The notes under the pieces are model-generated. The model was not told the origin of the DNA, made no database searches, and saw only the letters and a list, made by a program, of their open reading frames with translations. This document shows, piece by piece, positions 49,801-59,934 of a DNA stretch of 64,000 nucleotides. The stretch is from contig NC_064678.1 in NCBI RefSeq assembly GCF_023278565.1, forward strand, positions 1,674,001-1,738,000, in the 5' to 3' direction. The first letter of the stretch is position 1; every line of letters starts with the position of its first letter. The translations under genes and the position numbers were made by a program. Origin of the DNA: Colletotrichum lupini. Its lineage: Eukaryota; Ascomycota; Sordariomycetes; Glomerellales; Glomerellaceae.

Positions 49801-50660
49801 TCGAGGTCCGATCACCGACCCGGAAGGTGTTAATGATCCTCGTCGCAACGTTCAGCGCCTCGTGCTGCTCCCAGGAGTCCTCGGGAAACTCCTCCGCCGC
49901 CTGGTGGATAACGGTGATATCCGCATGCAACGCCCTGGCCTGCAAATCCACGCCTACAATCTCGGCTTTCGTCAATGTGAAGATCTTGTTCGGGTCGGGA
50001 GGTTGAATCGCGTCCCCGTTGGCGTTATTCTTGAAAATCGGCTCGCCCGCCGCGTTGGTCAGCATCCCATTACACGCCATCTCCAGATAAAAGACATGCT
50101 CCTCCCCGTCCTTGAACTCCCGGGGCAGAATCCACTCTATACGCTCGCCGCGGCCCGTGAGGCCTTGCAGGGGCTCGCCGGTCGAGGTCCAGACTGTTGC
50201 CTCGTTGCTGCAGTCCCAGTGGAGTTCGAGGTGGTCCATCTGCCGCATGTCCTCTGGGATCGTGACGCGGACGCGGAACCAGTGCGTTGACCAGGACGGA
50301 CCGAATGCGTCGCCTACTTTGGAGGGAGTGTAGTCGTTTGAGGAGGCTGTTGCGTCGGCGAAGGGGGGGCGGGTGAGGCCTGGGCTGTGCCATACTGAGA
50401 GGGCGATGACTGAGGGGTCGGAGCGGACTGCGAAGTGCATCATGCTGTGGACGGACTGCTCAGCATTCCTCACAGAATGATGCGAGTTTGTTGAGGGAGT
50501 AGACTCACGAGAGCAGATTGACCTTCTCCCATTGTCCTGGCGAGTAGAAGTTCGCCGTGCGGTCTCTGTACAGCTTGTTGGCTCTCTTCCCGACGGGGAC
50601 AGGTGCCCGTAGCGGGTAAGAGGACGGCCCGCGGCCACCATGTCCATCTAGACCACACAT
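46883..50660 (-). CDS. AMS1: GH38 alpha-mannosidase (Ams1 class)
   Basis: Exons 50660-50509, 50468-49556, 49471-49143, 49051-48913, 48817-48395, 48335-47581 and 47522-46883 give 1116 aa, close to yeast Ams1 and its fungal relatives. The enzyme releases mannose from free oligosaccharides and N-glycans; in yeast it acts in the vacuole after direct import from the cytosol. No signal peptide is present, which fits that route. GH38 landmarks are [13 protein letters not shown] with the zinc ligands H313 and D315, [15 protein letters not shown] with the likely nucleophile D390, and [10 protein letters not shown] with H635. The C-terminal half is beta-rich and ends [10 protein letters not shown]. The start at 50660 (MCGLDGHGG) reads into [13 protein letters not shown] and [15 protein letters not shown], which belong to the family N-terminus. 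A shorter ATG at 50647 is in another frame. Intron 1 is only 40 nt. Confidence 0.94.
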
Positions 50661-51706
50661 TATGAAGGGCTGTTCTGGTGATGGACTCTAAGCTGATTCT
50701 ACCCGTCGAATCTGGTGAACTCCCACGCCCAAGTGTGGAAATCCAGCAGCAAGCGTCTGTCGTGGTAAAAAAGAAGCTAACCACAACATGGAACACACAG
50801 CTTTCTTACAGACAACAAGAAATGCTGCCTCTCGGTGGCTTCTCCGCATCATCGGCCGACAACCGGCCGATTCCCTCATTCAACTGACTCCATCTTCTCC
50901 CCGACTGGCTGGGGATTTCGGTGCCGAGGACAAACCCCCCCCCCACGCGGGGAACAAACTTGGCATAGGGAGAACAACCGGCAATCTTGACCGGAGATTT
51001 GCGGTTCTGCCGGCGGGATATCTCAAAGTTGGAGTCTTGGAGAAGGACGCGGCCTCCTCGGGTAAGAACCGTCCCAGGCGTCGAGGACCCGAATCGGGCT
51101 GGCTGCTTGCTCGTTTGCTTGTTCATAAGACAGGGGACTCGTAATTGCCCCGCTTCCAACAACGGGGTTTGGCTTTTAGCATCATAGGTTGGGTCCAATG
51201 AAGTGGATGGCATGGGGTTCAGAGCTGGGGGACGTTGTCGGAATTGTGGAATCTGGGGGAGGGGCTTGCTGGGAGAATCTGGGATAATTAAGCTAGACTG
51301 GGGTCCTGGTCGGGAGAATGAGGGGGTAGATTGCAACGTTGCGACGATCCCTGTTGGTACATCTCCACAACAGTGTACAACTGTTCCTTTTCCTTTCACA
51401 AGCATTTGTGTACTTTGTGTTGGCTCCTTACTGTGCTTGTGTGCCACTCTCACAAGCTTTTGCCAAGTCATGGCCAAGGATCTGGTCATTCTGGTCTCTC
51501 TCTTGGTTGCGGAAGTATTGCACTGAGTTCAAGCAACGCTCACTACTTGATGACTGTGAGCTACAATAGTAGATACCTAGCAGACTGAGTCTAGAACAAT
51601 TAAAAGTAGTCCTAGTGACCTGCGCAATATCCCATGTCTCTACGGCCCAGAATCTACCACAATTGACAGAAGGACAATAGACAGTCCACGTGTCTGAACC
51701 AGACCC
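50661..51706. other. Intergenic, promoter of alpha-mannosidase
   Basis: About 1 kb between the mannosidase start and the downstream end of the carrier gene, both on the minus strand. Frames at 50806-51489 and 51203-51526 are mutually overlapping and have no domain. Confidence 0.55.
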
Positions 51707-53603
51707 TCAGTAGTTGTATCTGAAGTTGACATCCTCCTACAACACAGTTAGCAACGTGAACACTGCAAAAACCATCAAAACGTAAACTTGCCTTGTCCGT
51801 CATGTCCTCAAATGCATGAGAATGCGCCGTGTCAGCAACAGCCTCCCCACGCGCAATCTTACCATCCCGCAACTTATTCTGCCAAACATAATACGTCCGC
51901 AACGCAAAAAGCACAACCTCCAACAACACAAAGCACCCCAGAATGATCGCCAGCGCCAAAAAGTACCGCGGCGCATCCTTGGCGCGGAACACCTGCGGAC
52001 CAATCGAGTTGCCCACGGCCCAAAAGATGAAGTTGCTCGTGATCACGACGCCCTTCTTGGTCTGCCCGGCCACGTTGCGCGTGACGAGCGAGAGCGCGAG
52101 GCCGCTGCACGCCCAGAAGGAGATCATGATGTAGTAGGCGAGGAGCAGGCCGACTTTCTTGCTGTGCTCGAAGGGGACGGTGAGGAGGACGACGGTGCCG
52201 GCGATGGTGGGGACGACGGCGGCCATCATGGCCAAGATTGTCTGCTTGAACCGTCTGTCGATCCAGGAGGCTGTGAGCATGGTGATGATTTGGAGGATGC
52301 CTGTTACGCTTTGGAGGAGCTGGGTTTCCCAGGTGGAGAAACCAAAGGACTGGGCAAGTGTTAGTTTTCATGTCTACTGTAAGCTTATCATGCTTTTGGC
52401 AGATGGTTGGTTACCTTGATGATGATGTTTGCGAATGCGCCGAGACCTCCAGACGGGAGGGTGGTCAAGAGCTGAATGAGAGCGAAGCCATACACTTTGG
52501 GAAGCCAATCAGTCTACTATCCCATGGGGTAGGACATAATGAGGCCTTCCTCACCTTGGGGATCCTTGAACGCAGCAAAGACCTGCTCCTTGCGCCACTT
52601 GCGGTTCTGCAACCCGGTACGGTTGGACCGCACGCGCTCCACCATGAGCTTCTTGTCCTCCTCGCTGAAGCAGTGCGCCTTCATCGGCGAATCGGGCATC
52701 CACCACATGACGAAGGCGCCCCAGAAAACGGTGATGATGCCGTAGGTCATGAACAGAGCTTGCCACGATCGGATGGGCGACGAGGCGGGAATGAAGGAGA
52801 AGCCAAAGGCCAGGAGACCGCCGATGATCTGCTGGAGGCCGTTCATCATGTACCTGCGTGTAATAGGGGAATCAGTTTCATGTACACCTGCAACCCATTG
52901 TTTAATCGCGATCGGAATCGTTTGCATACCAGTAGATGGCGGTTGAGGCCTGCTCCTCACGCTTGTACCACATGGAGGTGAGCAGGACGAAGGTCGGTTG
53001 GCAGACTGCCTCGAATCCACCTAAGAAGCCACGGACGATGACCAGACCGACGAAGTTGTGGCATGCCGCGTGGAGGCTGAGCGTCACCCCCCACATGATG
53101 ATGTTGAACGAGAGCCATTTCGCAATCGGGATCTTTTGGATGATGTAGTTTTCCTGGCAAGTCGCACGTAAGGTCAGGGCATTGTTTGTCTTCAAAAGGT
53201 GAGGGGAAAAGCCATACGGGATACTCAACGCAAAGAATGACGAGGTAAATGATGGTCGTCAACCACGAGTACTGGCTCAATCAGCATAAATTGTGACACT
53301 GTGAAGCGACAATTGTACCTGTTGGCCCACAAGACCTGTGTCAGGAATGATGCCCATGATGGACGCGAACGACATTGTCCCCTTGTCCAGCGACTGCATA
53401 AAATAGGTGAAGACCATGACACTCAACACCCGCTTGTCAATCATCCCCTTCAGCCTCTTGTTTGTCTCAGCATCGATTTCGACAATCGCCTCGCCGGCGT
53501 ACTTGGCAACCTCATTGTCGACCTTGTCGTAGTTTGTCCGCTGCTTGCCCTCGGCCACATCCTCGACCACATGGGGCGCCTCAACGATGTCGGCTTTGCT
53601 CAT
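51707..53603 (-). CDS. MFS transporter, allantoate permease (DAL5/ACS) family
   Basis: Exons 53603-53319, 53271-53218, 53153-52930, 52853-52555, 52494-52415, 52349-51792 and 51736-51707 give 509 aa, the family's usual length. Members are 12-helix plasma-membrane symporters for organic anions (allantoate, nicotinate, biotin, thiamine and related carboxylates). Visible features are a charged cytoplasmic N-terminus, KRVLSVMVFTYFMQSLDKGT before helix 1, VRGFLGGFEAVCQP in helix 4, MWYKREEQ, a long central loop (PDSPMKAHCFSEEDKKL), and the family's C-terminal end EDVNFRYNY. The last intron (51791-51737) starts with GC, not GT, and has a GCTAAC branch point; the 10-codon last exon supports it. Another in-frame ATG at 53726 would add 41 residues without family support. 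The gene is divergent from the GH115 gene. The substrate is unknown. Confidence 0.93.
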
Positions 53604-54650
53604 TGTGGATGACGGCTCTTCGACACAGAGGCTCCTATTCTGAAATCTGACGTTGGAGGCTCTGCGTCGCACAAAAATAGGCTCGAGAGGCTTGCTTGGC
53701 GCGTCCGACAGCCAAGAGACTTTCAAGGAAGGAAAAAGGATGAAGGGGGCGCCCTTTTATCTGGGGGTGGTCAGACCATCTTGAGCTTCCCAAGCTTGGA
53801 TCAACACCAGCCCGGCAAACCCATAGTCTTGGTACGGCCGGGGGTGCCCATCCACATCCCGTACGTACTTTACGTATGTTGGGACAGAGACCACGCGACC
53901 TTGGGCATATGCGCACGACTCATCCAGCCATAGGTCCGAAAACCTCGTGGGCCGCTATGCCGCTTGAGGGGTGGTTAACCGCGATAATCGTTACATTTTT
54001 CTTATTTCTGTCTGGCTCCTTGTCGTGTTTCGGTCACCCCCTCGGCTATTCGACACCGTACTTTGCCGATGATCATTCCATAAAAACCTGGAGAAAGGGC
54101 TCCATTGAGGATTTGCGGAGGCGGGGGTAAGGACCGGGGTGGCGTGCGGGGGAACGAGTCCGGACCGGACACCGGGCCAAGGGTCAGGATGGTGTGGCTA
54201 ACTAGATGTGGTCTATTGTGCGGAGAAGCTGTTGTTGTCTTTCGGGAGGGGTAACAACAGTCTGAACAAATTCTTCTCTTGCTTGAATGTTGACTTTGCA
54301 TAACTTGCCTACCCGTACAGGTCAGGAGTATGGCTTTGGAGACGCAAACACACGGCGGATACTTCGGCATATCGTCTCAATGGACTCGTAAATACGGAGC
54401 AGAGGCTCTGTAGTAATACAGGTAGCCCGGTCCGGAGATGCCAAGGCGGTAGCGGGGTGGGATCATATGTTCCGCAGCGGAACTCTACATGATCACTTGG
54501 CAGCCTTTCATTGAAGGAGCCGACCTCGGCCGGCAATCACCCGGTGCGTGGATACTTGGGGAGGAGAAGTTGAAGATGGCTCGAACTCAACATTATCCCA
54601 CGCAAAACCTCACTATTCCTCGCAAAAACAGACTTTCATGACACACCGCA
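53604..54650. promoter_or_regulatory. Divergent promoter region of carrier and GH115 genes
   Basis: 1047 bases separate the two start codons, which face away from each other, so regulation may be shared. Besides the CreA-like cluster at 54115-54139, a CTGGGG lies at 53761-53766 and a GGCTAA (weak XlnR-like) at about 54187. No reading frame is supported inside. The region also includes a CT-poor, GA-rich stretch before the GH115 ATG. Confidence 0.55.
54115..54139 (+). promoter_or_regulatory. Cluster of three CreA-like sites
   Basis: GCGGAG (54115-54120), GCGGGG (54121-54126) and CCGGGG (54134-54139) all match the CreA/Cre1 consensus SYGGRG. The first two are directly adjacent. Paired sites are the arrangement usually linked to carbon catabolite repression of plant cell-wall enzymes. 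The consensus is short, so the clustering, not any single match, is the evidence. Confidence 0.4.
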
Positions 54651-57600
54651 ATGTTTGAAAAAGCCATTGTGACGTTTTCGTCACCCAAAGCCGCCGCGGC
54701 CTTTGACTTGGTCGGCTCAACCATCCTGGTAGATGAGTCGGATTTGATCGGCATCCGCATCGCAGCGCAGAACCTCGCGCAGGACTTTGGTCGAGTCACA
54801 CAGTCTGAACAGAGCGTCGTCCAGATCGTTCAGGGCACCCAGGTTGATGTCGCCTTGGGATCTGCCGCTGCCATCATTATCGGATCAATCGGAACCAGCT
54901 CTATACTCCAGCGGCTGGAACAGGATAGAAAGCTCAGTTTTGACGAGATCCGAGGGAAATGGGAGTCCTTTTCCACCCATGTAATCGACCAACCCTTGCC
55001 GGGCGTGCAGAAAGCCCTCGTCATTGCCGGGAGCGACAAGCGAGGGGCGATCTTCGGCGCCTACACCCTCTCTGAACAAATCGGAGTCTCTCCGTATGAT
55101 TTCACTTCAAGTCGTGTTCCGCTCTTCTGTTAACATCCAGTGAACGTAGGTGGTATTACTGGGCCGATGTCCCCCCCAAGCATCATGCAGCTATCTACGC
55201 ACTACCAGAGCCGACATACCATGGTGAACCAAGCATTCGCTTCCGCGGCATCTTCATCAACGACGAAGCTCCCGCCCTGACTGGCTGGGTCAGAGCCAAT
55301 TTCGGGAGCTACAACTCTGAATTCTACAAGAAGGTCTTTGAACTACTTCTGAGACTCAAGGTACACGCCTAATCTGACATGAAAGAGAATAACTCCAGAA
55401 CTGACTCTTCCTCCAGGCCAACTTCCTCTGGCCGGCAATGTGGCCAGGCTACCCCAACCCGGGCGCCTCATTCTTTACAGATGACCCCCTTAACCCCAAG
55501 CTTGCCGAAGACTACGGAATCGCCGTCTCAACGTCCCATCACGAGCCTATGCAGAGGATGTCCAATGAGTGGTTCGCAGACAACCCGGACGGCAGCTGGA
55601 ACTGGCTCACCAACAAGGAGAAGATCGCCGCCTTCTTTGATGAGGGAGTCAAGAGGGCAGTGGGCCGCGAGTCGTACTTCACCCTTGGCATGCGCGGCGA
55701 GTATGACAGAAAGATGAAGACGGATGACCCGGCTGCTGTGGTAAGGGATGTGATCAAGACGCAGCGAGCTCTTATTAAGCAAGTTCATGGGAGAGAAGAT
55801 GCTGTACCACGTGAGTGATGATCCCTGAATCAAGCGAGGCGTGGGCGACTGACTTGGAATTGTGAACTAGAGCTTTTGGCCTTGTACAAAGAAGTGCAGG
55901 AGCAGTATGAGGAGGGAAATCTTGATGTACCCGATGATGTCACCCTTCTATTCGCCGACGACAACTTTGGCAGTATCAGGCGTCTTCCATCCGGAGTGGA
56001 GGGGGATAGAAAAGGGGGCGCAGGTGTACGCAACTCTGCCCATGCTCGTGCCTCCGTACCTTACAAGACGATACTGACAAAGGCAGATATACTACCATTT
56101 CGAGTATGTGGGAGTTCCACGAAGCTACAAGTGGATCAACAGCAACTCTCTGGTTCGTCATGGCCCATGATTGCAAAGATACAATTAGTTAACACAAGGA
56201 AACAGGGGAAAACCTGGCATCAGCTACAAGAAGCCCACAGACGCAATGCAAAGCAAATCTGGGTGTTCAACGTTGGTGACATTAAGCCGATGGAAGTACC
56301 GCTCACATTCGCAATGACGTTGGCCTGGGACATCAACTCTATCGGCGCCAGCGACTTTGCAAACTTCTACCAGAAAATGGCAGAGACAAACTTTGGAAAA
56401 GATCAGTCGGAAGAAATCGCGTCAGTATGGCATGAATACGATAGACTCTCCGCACTAAGAAGACACGAACACATTGAACCGACAACCTTTTCCTTGATCC
56501 ACTACAACGAGGCGGAAGACGTCGTACACCGCTGGGATTCGCTCCTTCAGTCAGCCGAGGCGATCTACAATCAGACCCCAGAGAATCAGAAGGCAGCTAT
56601 CTTCGAAACCGTTCTGCACCCAGTCAAAGCATCAACAATCTTCACCAAACTCCAAGTGACCCTAGGCCGGAACAGACTCTACGCCCGCCAGCGCCGCAAC
56701 GTCGCCAACAAACTCGCCCGCGACATTCTCGACCTCTTTGATGCAGATTACGCCCTCTCAGAAGAGTTCCACGCTCTGTTGGACGGCAAGTGGGACCAAA
56801 TCATGAGCCAGACGCACTACGGCTATGAGGAGACGTGGCACGCGCCGTACCGCGACATGATCAGCGGCTTGTGCTACGTCCAGCGTCGGCAGCGCTCGAA
56901 TCCAATCATGGGACAGATGGGGGTCGCTGTTGAAGGCCACGAGGGCGTGCGGCCGGGTAGAACGAATGAGGAATCTGATCGGACGCATCCTAGTCGGCGG
57001 GACTTGATTCCTGGAGTGACGTTGGGACTTATGAGCCGGTATGGGCCGGTGAAGAGGTGGTTTGATATTTACAGCCGCGGACCTCAGGTAACGCATTGGA
57101 AGACTGCTGTTCCGTATGACTGGATCAAGCTCTCGACTTCGTCGGGCACGCTTGATCCTGATAGAGAGGATGCGAGGATTGAGGTTACGATTGATTGGGA
57201 TCAGGTACCAGATGACTTTGACGAAGAGGTGTTGATCGATATTCGATCCGATGAAGGCGACGTTGAGCAGATCCACCTGCCCATCACTGGCAGACACATC
57301 CCCAGATCATTCAAGGAAGGGTTTGTCGAGGGTGACGGGTACATCTCCATCCCAGCGGCGCATCAATCACTCCGAGGTCTCAGAGCACTGCCGGAGTGCG
57401 GCAGAACCCCAGAGGGAGCGATCGTCCTTGCCCCAGGCGCGGAGAGCGCTGAGACCACGTCCAAGTTTTACGTCTTCTCGCAGACAGCGAGCCCGTCCCT
57501 GTTGTTATACTTCAACATGACGCTCGACCTAGATCCGGTAGACCCGATGTCTTACGACTTGCAGGTTGATGGCGGACCCGTACAGACTCATCGACTGTCG

Positions 57601-57819
57601 TCGAAGACCAATGATCTCCCTGACGGTTGGTTTTATGCCGTGCAGGACTGTGCTTGGTTACGGAAGCATGATCTAGGCGATAATGAGCTTGGAGTTGGGG
57701 AGCACAGCGTAACAATCCGTTTCAAGCACTCGAACTTGATTTTCGAAAAGCTCGTTGTTGATCTTGGCGGAGTGCGAGAGAGTTACCTTGGACCGCCCCT
57801 GAGCGTCTTCATTTCCTAA
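54651..57819 (+). CDS. GH115 xylan alpha-(4-O-methyl)glucuronidase
   Basis: Exons 54651-55093, 55150-55360, 55417-55810, 55871-56025, 56087-56152 and 56206-57819 give 960 aa, typical for GH115. The family removes glucuronic or 4-O-methylglucuronic acid side groups from glucuronoxylan and its oligomers. Characteristic segments are GVSPWYYWADVPPKHH, FRGIFINDEAPALTGW, NFLWPAMWPGYPN, STSHHEPMQRMSNEW, LLFADDNFGSIRRLPSG, YYHFEYVGVPRSYKWINS and VGDIKPMEVPL. The C-terminal ~300 residues are beta-rich. Introns 4 and 5 (56026-56086, 61 nt; 56153-56205, 53 nt) together keep frame, so the sequence can be misread as one long open frame from 55876. The N-terminus MFEKAIVTFSSP is not a signal peptide, so the enzyme is probably intracellular. 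The gene converges with the sugar carrier, 185 bases from its stop. Confidence 0.95.
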
Positions 57820-58004
57820 AACATGGAGGTGGAAGTTTGCTAGAGACTGCTGGCGAAGATTTATTGTCTTGTACATCATCACAATGACCGTCAACTCAAA
57901 GTTTCTGATAGATTTATTAATCATGCCTCATTATGCAATCGTCGCTTGGCTGTACGCAACAATACGCTCAATGAAGAGGCTAGACCTTTCTTTCTAAGAA
58001 TGAT

Positions 58005-59934
58005 TTAAGCCGAACCCGCCCCCATCTTGCGAAGTCTTTGCAACTCATTCGCCTTCTTGACGCCAAACCCAGTAGAGAAGATCTGCCTGACCTCCTCGAG
58101 CGGCAAGCCGTTGGCCTCGGGATAACAGAAGACGACAAACACCCATCCAAAGAAGCAGATTGCCGCGTAGAAACCAAACGCACCGCTAGGCGTCATACCC
58201 TTCATCATGGACAGGAAAGTAGATGCGATGATGATATTGCAGCCCCAGCAAGTGACTGTGTTCATCATGGTGCCGAGGGCACGGACCTCGAGAGGCAGGA
58301 GCTCAGTGCCGACCCAGGCGATGGTGGCGACACCGCCGGCGAAGCAGGCGACGTAGACGATGATAGTCACGAGGACGAGAATGCCGGCCCAGTTTACTGA
58401 GGCGGTCTGAAGCGTGAGATCGGGTGAGACTGGGATCCAGTGGAAGGCGATGGCGGCAACAACCATGCTAATGGACTGGAGGGGGAGTGGTTAGCTTTTA
58501 AGCGATCACAGACTTGCTGAGAAGCCCTGCGTTTTGATACGAGAGAGACTTACCATTCCGGCGACCGTGACGAGGAGAATGCGACGTCGGCCGAGTTTAT
58601 CTATGATGAACAGGTTGACCAGCGAAAAGACAAAGTTGGTGCCACCGACGACGATGGACACAGCGACTGGCTTGTCGAACCCAACGAGCCCGAAAATTTT
58701 CGCGCAATAATACATAAGCGAGTTAAAACCGCTAAGCTGACTTACTAAGCGATGTCAGTCCCTATTCATAAAGTTGCCCTTTTCCCGGTATTCGTATGGA
58801 GAACGCAGACCCGAGAAAACTTACTGGCCATGATAGCGCACGCGGTAACAAGGGCGCGGAAGTTGGCAGGCACAACATGCAACTCCTTGAAGCGGTCCCA
58901 CAGCGAGCCAGACGTAGCCTGTGCCTCCACCTCGACCACCCACGTCATGTGTCCGATCTTGGCGTTGACCTGTTCTTCCGTCGCATGAGGGTAGACACGC
59001 TTGATGACGCGCGTGGCCTCCTCGAGCTTTCCGTGAGAGATGAGCTGTCGGGGCGACTCAGGGCACATTGGCAGAAGGAAAGCGAGGATAATGGGCGGGA
59101 CGCCGCCGATGGCGACCATGTAGCGCCATCCGTGAGGAAGTTCGGTAAAGCCTGCACCGAAAGCGTAGGAGATGAGTTGCCCGAGAGTTACGCTCATGTT
59201 GTCGAATGCGATCATGCGGCCGCGGTGTTTGGCAGGGGCGAGTTCGCCAATGTAGAGAGGCTATTGTGCAGTTAGTTAGATATCGAAGCCCATCGATGAC
59301 TGCAACCTGGAACGAGCTGCTAACAAGAAAAGGGAGCTTCATGGTAGCTTACGATAATCATAGCCGCAGAACCGACTCCCAACCCGACAATGAAGCGTCC
59401 GACGGTCATTTGCGCCACAGAGAACGCAGCAGCTTGAATGATTGTACCGACGAGGAAGAGAACGCAGCCGATATAGATGCCGAGCTTTCGCCCGTATCTA
59501 TCGGCCGGAAGACCAGCGATCACGGCACCGATCAACGCGCCACCAGATGTAATGGACGTGATCAACTCCTGTTCGTGCGAATCCAATTCGTGTCCGAGAT
59601 CGCTTTTGAGACTGACGAGAACGGCCGAGATCACACCGGTGTCGTAACCTATTCATCACGCAATTCGATTAGTAAAGCTATTCGCTTCCCGTAGGTTTGA
59701 TCGATCCTTGCAGCTCGGGCTGGGGAGCGGCTCACCAAACAAGAAACCGCCCATGGCGACGGTGAAGGTGATCAGCCACACCGCCTTAGACGGCTCGGTA
59801 TCCTCAATAGAATCGTCAAAGTCAACGTGCTGCGTCTGCTCGACGTGAGATGTAGTTCCATCGAGCTTCATCTTATCGAGAGAAGCTTCCCTCGATAGAG
59901 CCTTGCTCTCGGAGTCGGGCGTGGTTTGCGACAT
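58005..59934 (-). CDS. MFS sugar/inositol transporter
   Basis: Exons 59934-59736, 59648-59353, 59260-58825, 58744-58554 and 58475-58005 give 530 aa. It is a sugar-porter family member with 12 membrane segments: GGFLFGYDTGVISA in helix 1, DRYGRKLG after helix 2, PESPRQLI at the end of helix 6, DKLGRRR after helix 8, and PEANGLPLEEV after helix 12. The acidic cytoplasmic N-terminus of ~50 residues and the loop LEEATRVIKRVYPHATEEQV resemble myo-inositol carriers, but monosaccharide carriers share most of these motifs. The ATG at 59934 is the first in frame. All introns join in phase; intron 3 uses TTAG as acceptor. It is convergent with GH115, which suggests but does not prove a joint role in sugar uptake. 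Confidence 0.93.
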
